DNA from: Melieria omissa
Taxonomy: Eukaryota > Arthropoda > Insecta > Diptera > Ulidiidae
Reading direction: 5' to 3'
Length of the DNA stretch: 64,000 nucleotides
NCBI GenBank assembly: GCA_963971225.1
Contig: OZ020270.1
Coordinates: forward strand, 29,015,123-29,079,122
Shown here: positions 29,908-39,842 of the stretch, in pieces
Layout of the letters: each line of letters starts with the position of its first letter
How positions within the stretch are numbered: position 1 is the stretch's first letter
Position numbers and translations under genes: made by a program
The notes under the pieces: model-generated
The model's input: only the letters and a program-made list of their open reading frames with translations
Told to the model about the DNA's origin: nothing
Database searches by the model: none

Positions 29908-30546
29908 GACGAGATACCGATCACCAACGGGGATGTAGCCATCTTCGAACAGTTTGACTTTTTACTGCACAGAACTAACCTTTTGGATTATGAGACCATG
30001 GCCCGCGAAACAGAGAGCCTATTCGACCATCTGTCTCACTCTCCCATCAAGAAGATAGTACAAATTGACATTGACCGAATTTTCCACCTATTAAACACCC
30101 TCAAAATTCACCACCGGCAAGCTCGTAGCATTAACTTACTGGGTACAATGTTGAAGTACATTGCCCGGACCCCGGACTTCGGCGAGTTAAATGACGCAGC
30201 GACCAAGGAACAAGCCCTTATAGAGGCGAATGAACGGCCAATGGTCATTAACACGGATATACAGATGAAGATAAACGAATTGACCCAAAGACTAAACAAC
30301 TTGCTTGACGAGACAAAGGAAAGGGACGTGAACGCGGGTAACTTGTGCGAACTGCTTACCGCCAGGAATAGAGCAATGCTGACAGACATCGAAAATATTA
30401 TTTACGCAGTAACTCTAGGGAAAGCAAATATAATTAACCCAATTATCCTCGCAAATGAGGAAACTGAGAGGTTAATACTTGCTGAGCACTCCGCCAACGT
30501 TAATATAAATAGTATATTAAGTATTTCCAAACTCAAAATTTTGTAA
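29908..30546 (+). pseudogene. env: Second errantivirus (element E) env, N-terminal half
   Basis: An open frame of about 210 residues carries a basic cleavage-like site followed by a fusion-peptide-like stretch (RQARSINLLGTMLKYIA, about 30115-30165) and a long helical region. It is clearly diverged from the env of element A. There is no gag or pol on its left, so the element is 5'-truncated. The frame ends at 30544-30546, and related coding continues at 30605. Confidence 0.75.
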
Positions 30547-30604
30547 GATAATAACTGTATTTACTTTATAATTAAGTACTCAAAAATTACGAAAATTTGT
30601 AGTA

Positions 30605-30795
30605 AGATTAGGCCCCTGCCCGTTGTCCACAATCACACAATAGTAATGCTAGAAACAGATGTAGTGGCTAACTGCGACCACGTCTATCATCCCTTGACAG
30701 ACTACAAGGAATCAATAGCTATGCCGTTCTGCAAACCATGCGAAAAAGAGTTACTGCGTGCAACAACTGCTAAACCAGCATTCTGCGGCTTGTAA
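30605..30795 (+). pseudogene. env: Element E env, cysteine-rich ectodomain fragment
   Basis: This short open stretch has NCDHVYHP and FCKPCEKEL followed by FCGL and a stop at 30793-30795, matching the cysteine-rich part expected after the helical region. Between 30796 and 30847 the coding phase is lost through indels or stops. Confidence 0.6.
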
Positions 30796-30847
30796 AACGT
30801 CCTCAGCCGACCACATTGCACCTATTGAAAAAATCGATGACGGCTAA

Positions 30848-31261
30848 GTGGTGGTGAACGATCAGACAGCAGAAGTTCGCGATGGAAGCAATTCAACGAC
30901 CATAGTTCGTGGCACATTTTTGTGCCACATTTTGAAGACTACTGGCCGTCTACACCCTGAAGCCCCGCCAGCACAGATAGTTAACCTCACTGAAAATGTC
31001 CCATGGTTGTCTCTTCCATATTTGAACAACCTCCATATTAAAAACTTGGCACATATCGCGAACTTAAGAGACCTGGTCCAAACTCGTTTTTCACAGTCAT
31101 TGGGAACCTCCATCCTCCTAATTGGGATACTTGCTGCTATTGTATTAGGGCTACTTGTTATGCTTAGGAGGCAACACAGTAATGTCCTAGCAGCACTGAA
31201 AAAGGTGTTAACAGAAGCCGAGGACGGCTCCTCATTAAGAGGGGGGGTAGTTAGCACGTAA
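30848..31261 (+). pseudogene. env: Element E env, C-terminal part with membrane anchor
   Basis: This open frame of about 137 residues has a sequon NLT, a hydrophobic anchor SILLIGILAAIVLGLLVML (about 31108-31164) and a basic tail. The frame runs into the purine tract (31237-31248) and the LTR start. Position and anchor identify it as the end of the transmembrane subunit. Confidence 0.72.
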
Positions 31262-31651
31262 GCATATCCACACCTCGCACATCCCGCATCACGCAACACA
31301 ACGAACGACCGTGGCGGGAATTCTCGATAAAACAGCGCGGTGGTCAATAACCAACAATGGCAAATAATCCTACATCAGCCCTATGGAACGTCGAGCGGAT
31401 GCGCGTGCGGGCACTGACTTCAGCGAATACGGCGGCAGCGGCGGCGATGGTGACAGCAGCAAGACTGGCGCAGTTGGATTAAATTTAGTTAGTCGTAATT
31501 TGACTATAAAACATACCGGTTGCCCTTCGGCAGAATAAAAAAAGCATTTTTATAAATTCCACATAGTGGAAAGTATCAGGTGTACAACTTTGCTTCCGCC
31601 GTTTTTTTCCAAAATTAAAAGCTTTATTGCGAAAAAGTGCTTACAGATGTA

Positions 31652-32218
31652 AAGCGTGATCCATTTCGAGGTTCCCTACTTTTTTAAAGAAAAAAACACA
31701 GAAAATTAAAATTTAACGGGGAATGTTTATTATCATTCGAAAGAACATTCTTTGGCATTTATTTTTTGAAGATTATCTCTTTCAAATGTTGGCCGCGGCT
31801 ACGTCTCAGATGGTCCATCCGTTGAGTCCAATTTTCGATGACTCGTTCGAGCATTTCGACTGGTAACTGGCGAATGACACGCGTGATGTTTTGCTCCAAG
31901 GCCTGAATCGAAGCGGGTTTATCCGTATAGACTTAAGACTTTACTTATCCCCACAGAAAAAAGTCTAACGGTGTGATATCACACGATCTTGGTGGCCAAT
32001 CGACCGGCCCATTACGTGAAATTAGCTGTTCTCACCGGCATCATTTTTGAAGAAATATGGACCGATGAACGATTTGTAAACGTTTTTCAGGCGTAAGTCT
32101 TTCCATGATGAAATGCCAAACAATACTGAACAAAAATAATATGACAGCTTGACACGACTCACGCGTGATCTGTCAAAAAAAGGTTATTGAAAAAAGTACC
32201 TCTAGTTGGATCACCCTT
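31652..32218 (-). mobile_element. Deleted Tc1/mariner-type element inside mariner 1
   Basis: Ends read AAG(C/G)GTGATCCA in inverted orientation, flanked by TA at 31650-31651 and 32219-32220. On the minus strand, about 31770-32030 encodes a broken transposase C-terminus: VDWPPRSCDITPLDFFLWG, a stop, then PASIQALEQNITRVIRQLP and MDHLRRSRGQHLKEIIFKK. The first part of the gene is missing. Confidence 0.82.
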
Positions 32219-32220
32219 TA

Positions 32221-32874
32221 TTATTCAAAGTATTGTCCGTCGCTAGCGACAACTTTCTCCCATCTTTCCGGCAATTCTCGGATCCCGGCTCGAAAAAAGG
32301 AGTCCTCTTTTGACGCTATCCATGAAGCAATCCATTTTTCCAATTCTTCGAAGGATTGAAAATGTTGATCTGCCAGGCCGTGTGCCATCGAACGGAATAG
32401 GTGGAAGTCAGAAGGGGCGACATCTGGGGAATACGGCGGGTGGGGCAAGACTTCCCATTTCAGAGTTTCCAGGTACTTTTTGACCACTTTTGCGACGTGA
32501 GGCCTCGGTTTCAACTCGTACGGCACCCAGTTTCCTTCTTTCTGAATCATGCCCAGGGCCTTGAGACGTTTTGAAATGGCTTGCTGACTCACTCCCAACG
32601 ATTCGGCAAGCTCTTCTTGGGTTTGGCACGAATCTTCATCAAGCAATGCTTCTAGTTGTTCATCTTTGAAGGTTTTTTCTCTTCCACCACCATGTTTGTC
32701 TTCGACATCGAAATCACCATTTTTAAAACGTTGAAACCACTCCCGACACGTTCTTTCACTCAGAGCAGCATCACCGTAAGTTTCTGAGAGCATTCGATGC
32801 GCTTCAGCTGCATTTTTTTTTCGAATTGTAAGAGAAAAGTAAAACTTCCCGCAAATGGCGAGAATTGGGCACAT
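32221..32874 (-). pseudogene. Mariner 1 transposase lacking the catalytic centre
   Basis: 217 residues in one frame. The N-terminal helix-turn-helix DNA-binding region (SERTCREWFQRFKNGDFDVE and AESLGVSQQAISKRL) is complete, and the C-terminal part with YSPDVAPSDFHLF and the last residues is present. Between NWVPYELKPR and PHVAKVV about 110-120 residues are missing, including the first two aspartates of the DD34D triad. It cannot cut DNA but could still bind mariner ends, so a repressor role is conceivable, though unproven. Confidence 0.85.
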
Positions 32875-33084
32875 AAACGGACATTTTCGAGCGTGAATAA
32901 TACAAAAACAAGAACAACTGTCACTGAAACGGCGATGACAATTCGTTAGGCACTGTCCACACTCACTTTAAAGGCATTACCATCTATGTATTTCAACCAG
33001 CCTCAGCCGGTACAGCCACCTATCGGAAAACGGCGGAAGCAAAGTTGTACACCTGATAACTGTGTGTTTTATTAAATTTTAACT

Positions 33085-33612
33085 TGCATGCAAAGTAAAT
33101 CCCAAGGTATTTTAACAAGGTACGCCCAGCTCAGAGAGCCGTCAAAATAAGGGGGCCAAATCAGAGTTGCTTTTTGTTAGGAATTAATTGTTGGTTGCAT
33201 CTTTTAGTATTTGTTCCTCAAACCCTAGAAACTGCGTTTATGTAGGACAAATGTTATAATTAGTTAGTTTTAATAGAATGCCACAAAGATAATTTGGTAT
33301 TGTTATAGTGTTGCTGAATGTCTTATACATTTTTTGCCCATTCAAAAATAAAAATGTAATGTAAATTTCTATGGAAGAGTTTTTGATAATTTTTTATTTA
33401 CGTAAAATCTTTTTCTCAATTGTTTTTGTTTTACATTTTTGTTTAAGTTCCTTATTCTAAAAAACATTCTACATTAAAACAAAGTTGTTTTACTTCTTCA
33501 GCAAGCTGAACATAATTAGGAAAAGAACATACAATTTCGCACAAATTGCTAACACATAAAATTTCCAATTTCAATTTATTTCATTCTTTCATTTGTATTC
33601 ATTACACAATAT
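33085..33612. other. Unassigned A/T-rich segment
   Basis: No ORF, inverted ends or recognised family were seen. This may be relict non-coding sequence between TE blocks. Confidence 0.3.
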
Positions 33613-34042
33613 TGTTACGAATACTAGGTCTAGTGTTACGTACGTTACTGTTACGTATCACTGGATTGTGCAATTTGAAAATCAAACAACTTTAACTATC
33701 CAAACGCAGTCAATAAGAACCAGCAATCACTTTATTTCACACTTTTACACTACACTGTCTTTGCACTTAATTATTTGCTTAATTGCTCCGTGTGGCACCT
33801 TCACTAGTCAAAATCAGACTGACTCGCTGCGCCGCACCCGGCTGCCTTTTATACCTGTCCGGCCATCGCGCGGATCGTTCTCGCACATTCCAGAGTGGAC
33901 TAAAGGTTTTCATTATCGCGGCCATCATTGCCAGGTTGGACTAAAAGTTATCATCGCGGCCGTCGTTGCCAGATTGAATTATAGCACGGCGCGTAGCGGT
34001 AGGGTTGCTTTGCACAGCGACAGACTGTCTTATCGTTATACT
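33613..34042 (-). repeat. LTR of gypsy family D, copy D1
   Basis: On the plus strand it begins TGTTACGAA and on the minus strand it follows a purine-rich tract (GTGGTGGGCAG). It resembles the LTR 34889-35322 in layout but is clearly diverged. ATAT precedes it at 33609-33612. Confidence 0.75.
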
Positions 34043-34045
34043 GCC

Positions 34046-34285
34046 CACCACTTAGACTTGTTCGTCCCGAACAAGTGCCGAGGTTCCGCTGTGATAAGGC
34101 GCCAGGCACTCCAAATGGACTACCTTCAGCTTAGCGCCTTTATTGCTGCGACGTTGAATCCTGTATACCACGTCATTTATCCTAGTCACGACTTCGTAAG
34201 GTCCTTCCCATGACGCTTGAAGTTTCGGAAACAAACCTTCCCTCCGCTGCGAGTTGTAGAGCATTACCAGATCGCCCTCTTGGAA
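34046..34285 (-). pseudogene. pol: Family D integrase C-terminus, copy D1
   Basis: About 75 residues with the C-terminal DNA-binding fold of gypsy integrases (WEGPYEVVTRINDVVYRIQR ... LKVVHLECLAPY) end shortly before the LTR. The upstream part of pol is missing. The truncation point matches that of copy D2 within a few bases. Confidence 0.78.
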
Positions 34286-34647
34286 CCCTGGTCACTGACA
34301 AACACGATATTGAGAACTCAATTGAACTTCTAACGGGGACATTGAATACTGCTTTCAAACTTTCCTGCTCGTTAAGTCGGGTCAAAAATAAACACAGCGA
34401 TAGCTGGTGGAATTCTGATCTTCGACTTCTTCGACAGGAAACGAGACGGCTGTTCAACAAAGCACAAGTGAGCGGGGAGGAAAGAGACTGGAACGCTTAT
34501 CGATCCAGTTTCAACGCCTTCAAAAAAGCTATTACCGCGGCCAAAAGAGAATCTTGGAGAGCCTTCTGCGAATCGATCGACTGTGTCAACGAATCGTCCA
34601 GACTGAGGAAGGTCTTGTCTAAGCAACAGTGCGTTCTTAGCGGCATC
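34286..34647 (+). pseudogene. LINE fragment between opposed D copies
   Basis: About 115 residues are open: SWWNSDLRLLRQETRRLFNK and AITAAKRESWRAFCESID, typical of the linker between endonuclease and RT in R1, LOA and Jockey-type LINE ORF2 proteins. Neither the endonuclease nor the RT active site is included. Both ends abut the truncated family D arms, with no tail or target duplication. Confidence 0.75.
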
Positions 34648-34877
34648 CGTTCCAAGAAGGCAATCTGGTAATGCTTTACAACCCGCAGCGGAGGAAAGGT
34701 TTGTCTCCAAAACATCAAACATCATTGGAAGGACCGTACAAAGTCGTGACGAAGATTAATGACGTGGTGTACAGGGTTCAACGCTGCAGCAACAGAAATG
34801 CGAGGTTGAAAGTTATCCATTTGGAGCACCTGGCGTCTTACTCCGGCGGAGCCTCTGTTCGGGACGAACAAGTCTAA
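34648..34877 (+). pseudogene. pol: Family D integrase C-terminus, copy D2
   Basis: This is the same C-terminal integrase segment as D1 but on the plus strand (LEGPYKVVTKINDVVYRVQR), ending in RDEQV at 34875, just before the polypurine tract (GTGATGGGCAG, 34878-34888). It is diverged from D1 at many sites, so the two come from different insertions or subfamilies. Confidence 0.78.
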
Positions 34878-34888
34878 GTGATGGGCAG

Positions 34889-35322
34889 TGATACGATGAG
34901 AAATTCCGTGCCGCACTGTACAGGAATGCTTTTCTCCGCACGAATGTTTTCCAAGCATACTTTTAGGCATGCACTTTGAAGTACGGCAAATTTGGTATAA
35001 TTCGCTTGGTATAGTCCGATATGGCAAGGATGGTTCTCGAAGAAATAGGCTGTGCGAGAATGGTCGAGCGCTTTCTAATTGGAAGGTGCAAGAAACTTCG
35101 GTGCGATAAGAAAACTGGTATAAAAGCAACAGTGTGCAGCGCAATGAGTCGAGTCTGTGTTAAGTAAGCAAAGTGGTAACAAGTGTAGATACAAGCGAAG
35201 TGTAAATCTGTAAATAAAGTGATTGTTGGTTTTACTCCGTTTGCGCTGAATAATTGCAGTTGTTTTATTTTCAACCACAATCAAAATGAACCTTGGAAGA
35301 CGAGCTTGGAATTTTCGTAACA
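34889..35322 (+). repeat. LTR of gypsy family D, copy D2
   Basis: It runs from TGATACGATG to TTTTCGTAACA, 434 bp. It is homologous to the solo LTR 41615-42026. Confidence 0.82.
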
Positions 35323-35351
35323 GTATATTTACGTAATGACTATCAGGTACA

Positions 35352-35429
35352 TCTAACCGACAAATCGGTTAGACCTATCTGGTAGACGTTATGTCTACCA
35401 GATAGGTCTGACCGGTTTGTCAGTTACAC
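35352..35429. repeat. Long hairpin at the start of the 78-bp array
   Basis: The arm ending GGTAGAC (35387) and the arm starting GTCTACC (35393) are inverted copies separated by GTTAT. The inner 17 bp pair perfectly and the pairing extends to about 34 bp with a few mismatches. Confidence 0.8.
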
Positions 35430-35833
35430 GTAACTGATTTATACGGTAGACATACCGAATCGTACGTTATGTCTACCAGATAGGTCTGACCGGTTTGTCG
35501 GTTACACGTAACTGATTTATACGGTAGACATACCGAATCGTACGTTATGTCTACCAGATAGGTCTGACCGGTTTGTCGGTTACACGTAACTGATTTATAC
35601 GGTAGACATACCGAATCGTACGTTATGTCTACCAGATAGGTCTGACCGGTTTGTCGGTTACACGTAACTGATTTATACGGTAGACATACCGAATCGTACG
35701 TTATGTCTACCAGATAGGTCTGACCGGTTTGTCGGTTACACGTAACTGATTTATACGGTAGACATACCGAATCGTACGTTATGTCTACCAGATAGGTCTG
35801 ACCGGTTTGTCAGATAGACGTAACTGATTGTTA
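35393..35833. repeat. Tandem array of 78-bp units
   Basis: GTCTACCAGATAGG recurs at 35393, 35471, 35549, 35627, 35705 and 35783. Five units are almost identical and the sixth diverges near its end. Units are rich in short inverted motifs such as GACCGGT and ACGTAACTG. There are no spacers of varying sequence, so this is a satellite-type array and not a CRISPR. Confidence 0.93.
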
Positions 35834-36048
35834 CATGCAAGACTCCATGTGAGTAAGCGAGACAACTGTATGTTAGCCAAGATTTCGGAGTGCGTGCGTT
35901 AGAAGGTGATATCAAATCACACGTACACGAAATCAAGTCACACGTACACAAAAGGACTAGTCAGAACAAATCTGACTAGAATTATAACCGATATGTTGGT
36001 TACGTATACCGGTTATATAACTAGTCATATGACCGGTAGTCTCCTTGT
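35834..36048. repeat. Non-tandem tail of repeat family Y, copy 1
   Basis: It carries GAGACTCCATGTGAGTAAGC, ATATCAAATCACACG, and clustered palindromic motifs (TAGTCAGA...TCTGACTA, GTATACCGGTTATAT). It ends CCGGTAGTCTCCTTGTA. The same order occurs at 37281-37641, so array and tail belong to one repeat family, probably a non-autonomous transposon. Class unknown. Confidence 0.6.
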
Positions 36049-36050
36049 AT

Positions 36051-36178
36051 GGGTGTTTGTGTTAATGTGAGTGTGTGTGTACTTTGGTCTATTGGCGGAC
36101 CTCACCTCAAAAGTATGGCTAAGTTTGAGCCTCAGTGTCTTGTAAAGAATTACACGCAGAGTGACGGTTCTGAACAAG
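36051..36178. repeat. Fragment of the B/C-family LTR
   Basis: It matches part of the LTR 43694-44197 (TCTATTGGCGGACCTC, GTTTGAGCCTCAGTGTC). It begins right at the family Y end and stops at GAACAAG. Confidence 0.7.
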
Positions 36179-37280
36179 TTACTCCAGCGTTGAGGTTCAA
36201 AAATAATGTACACCTCTCTGTCACAGAAAACATACAATCCAATTGATTAAACACAAAAAGAGCAAAAATACTTCCTTCGCTTCAGAAATGTAATTGAATT
36301 GACATCAAAAATAAGAATATAACCGCGAAGTTAATGCATAAATATTAATTTTGAATGTGTTCAGACATTCTTTTCTAACAAAAATTATAATTTACCAACC
36401 TAAAAGAAAATAAAAGCCAAGGCGAGTGAAAAACATTTGGACCAGGTACATTTTGCGCTAGCTAACTCATGTCAATATTAACGAGATGGCGCGAAATAAG
36501 TGCTTCAAATCGGGTCAGATGGAAAAACCTAGTTGCAGCCCTATGCTCCGTAGAGGACTGAATAAGGAAAAAACGAAAAAAAATATTTATAAACAGTTCT
36601 GACACTAATTACGTCGAAAATAACAAAAAAAAACTGAAAATAACAGGCAAATTTGTATGAAAATACACCATGGTCTGGCCAGACCATGGGGGGTTCAACT
36701 CCATACAAGGAATGCCCAACCGAAACTCCAGAAAAAAGTTCAAAATTTGTCTAAAAACTAACACATGCATAAAAAAATCCCAAATCTCACTAACACATAC
36801 AAATCTGCATTTCACATTTTGGAATTTTTTCTAGTAAGTGGGAATGAAAGAATATGTTCGCATTAATACCTTCCATATTCTCTGTATGAAAGAGTAAGAT
36901 GGCGATATAAACGTGGTGCGTCACCTGATTTCACAATGTCAGTGCTGAATTGAAATTTGTGTCGCGATGTTCAACAATCGAAGGGCATCCAAATAAAGAT
37001 AAGTATTAAAAGAGTGAAATTAAAATTAAATCTAATAAAAATCTAAAATTATTTCATTTAGACAAAGTACGGAAGGAAGGACAATCTGATTGCGGTGATA
37101 AGACAACAGGTTACCAGCACATTTCAACTGTGAGGGCAAATAAGGCAAGCGTCGGTTGGAATTTGGTTTTCGGCAAACGTCTAACCCTCTGTCCTACGTA
37201 TTTATTTATTGGCTTAATGTAGTTTTTTACGTTTTACTTTAAATAAATAAAAACATTTCAATTAATTTAATTTTTATTAG
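36179..37280. other. Unassigned A/T-rich segment with a 22-bp palindrome
   Basis: No convincing ORF was found. A perfect palindrome CCATGGTCTGGCCAGACCAT (continuing GG) lies at 36668-36689, and its core GGTCTGGCCAGACC recurs at 37986-37999. Elsewhere the segment is low complexity. Confidence 0.35.
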
Positions 37281-37641
37281 TATCAGATAGGTCTAACTGG
37301 TTTACCGGTTAGGCGTAACTGGTTTATACGGTAGACATACCGATTCGTACGTTATGCCTACCAGATAGGTCTGACCGGTTTGTCGGTTAGACGTAACTGA
37401 ATGGTACATGCGAGACTCCATGTGAGTAAGCGAGACAGCTGTACGTTTGCCAAGGTTTCAGAGTGCATGCGTTAGAAGGTGATATCAAATCACACGGACA
37501 CAAAATCAAGTCACACGTACACAAAAGGACTAGTCAGATTTTTCACACTGCTAGAACAAATCTGATCAGAAATATAACCGATATGTTGGTTATGTATACC
37601 GGTTATATAACTAGTCATATGACCGGTAGTCTCCTTGTAGG
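37281..37641. repeat. Repeat family Y, copy 2
   Basis: It has one 78-bp-like unit followed by the same tail as 35834-36048, in direct orientation, ending CCGGTAGTCTCCTTGTAGGG. It carries a small extra segment (TTTTTCACACTG) inside the tail. Confidence 0.65.
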
Positions 37642-37704
37642 GCTACGGGGTATAAATACGTTTTGCACGATTCTCGCCTTGCTTTTGTAAAAATGTTGTT
37701 CATG

Positions 37705-37856
37705 CAGGGGCGGATTCAGAAAAATATTTCGGGGGGTTTCAAAATGTAATTCTTTGATATTCATAAATTGTCTTTTAATTTGTATGTAGTTTTAATGTCG
37801 ATCCAAATATTTCGGGGGGGTTTTAAACCCCAAAACAGCCCCTGAATGCGCCACTG
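37705..37856. mobile_element. 152-bp hAT-type MITE
   Basis: Ends CAGGGGCGGATTCAG and CTGAATGCGCCACTG are imperfect inverted copies, and the 8-bp duplication TGTTCATG at 37697-37704 and 37857-37864 is perfect. The interior has G-runs (CGGGGGG) and no ORF. Confidence 0.85.
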
Positions 37857-37904
37857 TGTTCATGTATTGGTTTTTGTGCTTTGAAAGGATCAGTTGAGGA
37901 TATC

Positions 37905-38021
37905 ATGAAATATGAATCCGATAGCTTTACCAGTGATGACTGGCTTTACTACAACCTTACTAAAAGTGGACCCAAAGTTCAATATGGTCTGGCCAGACCT
38001 GGGTGCGCACACAAGGGTTAA
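37905..38021 (+). CDS. Small unexplained ORF (38 residues)
   Basis: An ATG opens MKYESDSFTSDDWLYYNL and so on to a stop at 38019-38021. The frame is open about 20 bp further upstream. Composition is protein-like, but I do not recognise it. It ends at the junction with element B, so it may be a truncated remnant. Confidence 0.2.
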   Translation: MKYESDSFTSDDWLYYNLTKSGPKVQYGLARPGCAHKG

Positions 38022-38287
38022 GCGAAAAATTATTACTTGAAATAATTTTTTAAGATGTTGGTCGGATTCTTCGGAGGTGGTTCTGGAAATACTTCGCTTT
38101 ACAATATTGAAGTTATTTATAATATAATTGTTGTCTTATTCTGATAGTAATTTATGTATATGTATGTAGTTTTTTATTTTACATTCTCAGTTCTTACTTG
38201 TTATGTTGCTATCTCCTAGAATTTCTTAAGGTAATAACCTTATTATGTAATATTTTATGTTTACCGTTTATTTCTACTGTGGAGTTC

Positions 38288-38637
38288 GAGTAAACTCTTT
38301 ATCTCTCTCTATCTCTTTCTTTCTATAATTTTATATGGTCCATGGTAGGGACTCTGTAGTTTCTTACTTGTTTCTAATTTAACAAAAACTAAATCTCCTA
38401 TTCTTAACTGTTTATTATTAATATTTTTATCATAATTAATTTTTCTCTTATGTTTAGCTATTTCTATAATATTCCTAGCCTTATCTATAGATGTTTGTAG
38501 CCTAACTTTTAGTTCGTTAGCGTAGTTGTCAATGTCATAAATTTGTTGGGTTTTGTTTATTTTGTCACATGGTAGTGACGGTAATTTGCCGAAAACGAAT
38601 TCATATGGTGAGTACAGAGTTTCGACATGTGGTGTTG
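38288..38637 (-). pseudogene. pol: Element B integrase, C-terminal part
   Basis: On the minus strand it encodes the end of the integrase: YSPYEFVFGKLPSLP (near 38590-38630), a Lys-rich linker, GDLVLVKLE and SPYHGPYKI, as in 51259-51700 of element C. It is broken from the rest by mariner 2 at 38640. Confidence 0.7.
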
Positions 38638-38639
38638 TA

Positions 38640-39840
38640 ACACTTCGTTCAATAATGTGTGCGACTAACTAATTAAAACACATTTTTTTGCCAAAATTCG
38701 TTTTTATTCATCAACATAGTCCCCTTTTAGGGAGATACAATCATTCCAACGCTTTTCCAATCTTTCGATACCGCCTTTGTAGAACGATTTTTCTTTGCCT
38801 TCAAAATAGGCGTTAGTTTCGGCGATTACTTCATCATTTGAGCCAAATCTCTTACCACGGAGCATCTTTTTGAGGTCTGCGAAGAGCCAGTAGTCGCTGG
38901 GGGCCAGATCTGGAGAATACGGGGCATGAGGAAGCAATTCGAAGCCCAATTCATGCATTTTTGCCATCGTTTTCATCGACTTGTGACACGGTGCATTGTC
39001 TTGGTGAAACAACAGTTTTTTCTTCTTCATATGGGGCCGCCTAATCGCGATTTCTTCTTTCAAACGTTCCAACAACGCTATATAATAGTCCTTTGTGCCT
39101 TTGGACGCTTTGGGCGGCTTTCACCGGTTGCATGCCACTCAGCAGACTGCCGATTTGACTCTGGAGTGAAATGGTGGATCCATGTTTCATCCATTGTGAT
39201 GTTCCGACGCAAAAACTCCGACTTGTTGCGCGTAAACATGTCCAAACAGCTCTTTGAATCATCGATTCGTTGTTGTTTTTGCTCCGGTGTGAGCAAACGC
39301 GGCACCCATTTCGAAAACACCTTTTTCATAACCAAATGTTGGTGTATTATGGTGTGTACACTGCCTGCTGATATCTTTAGAATGTCAGCAATCTCCCCCA
39401 CTTTCACTTTACGGTCGGACATAATGATTTTCAGTGTTTTTTCAACGTTTTCCGGAATAACAGCGTCATTTGGCCGTCCAGTAGATGGAATGTCATCGGT
39501 GTCTGTACGACCACGTTTGAATTCGGCATACCAATAACAAATGGTTCTTTTTGATGGAGCAGAGTCCGAATAATGTTTTTCAAGCCATTCCTGGCATTGA
39601 ACAGTATTTTTTTCATTAAAAAACAATGATAAATCAGCACACGGAATTGCTTTGAATTCATTGTTTTTGAAAACTCAAAAGTAGTGTCACTTAAAGCACT
39701 GTAACTTGTAAACTAATGGTCGGATTGACATATAATTTTGACAGTAAGCCTAAAAAGGTTCACAATTTCGAAAAAAAATATTGATTTATTATTAGTGCCG
39801 CCATCTATGTGTCAGTCACACACATTATTGAACGAAGTGT
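38640..39840 (-). mobile_element. Mariner element 2
   Basis: Inverted ends start ACACTTCGTTCAATAATGTG, flanked by TA at 38638-38639 and 39841-39842. Its length is 1201 bp, close to complete. The two flanks rejoin the integrase reading of element B. Confidence 0.92.
38704..39661 (-). pseudogene. Mariner 2 transposase, frameshifted
   Basis: The gene starts at the methionine at 39661 (MNSKQFRVLIYHCFL). A shift near 39610 moves into the frame NTVQCQEWLEKHY, which carries the helix-turn-helix region and the first aspartate (ITMDETWIHHF). A second interruption at 39075-39080 separates the frame with HQDNAPCHKSM and YSPDLAPSDYWLF. Second and third aspartates are 34 residues apart, so it is a DD34D mariner, probably of the cecropia group. 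About 345 codons remain, but there are at least two lesions. Confidence 0.85.
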
Positions 39841-39842
39841 TA

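Larger units (their letters stand above)
31576..33056 (-). mobile_element. Mariner element 1, internally deleted and nested
   Basis: Perfect inverted ends of about 30 bp begin TCAGGTGTACAACTTTGCTT, flanked by TA at 31574-31575 and 33057-33058. It contains a deleted transposase gene on the minus strand and another small TIR element at 31652-32218. Without the latter it is about 910 bp, against about 1.3 kb for a complete mariner. Confidence 0.92.
31249..33084 (+). repeat. 3' LTR of element E, interrupted by a mariner
   Basis: It starts AGTTAGCACG after a G-rich tract and ends TTTTAACT at 33077-33084. The mariner 31576-33056 sits inside it. AATAAA-type signals occur near 31534. The LTR proper is about 353 bp. 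With no 5' LTR present, the duplication cannot be tested; TGCA follows at 33085-33088. Confidence 0.7.

Noticed and set aside
35393..35833. Regular direct repeats resembling a CRISPR array
   Set aside because: The 78-bp units are contiguous and have no unique spacers, and the context is eukaryotic. This is a tandem satellite.
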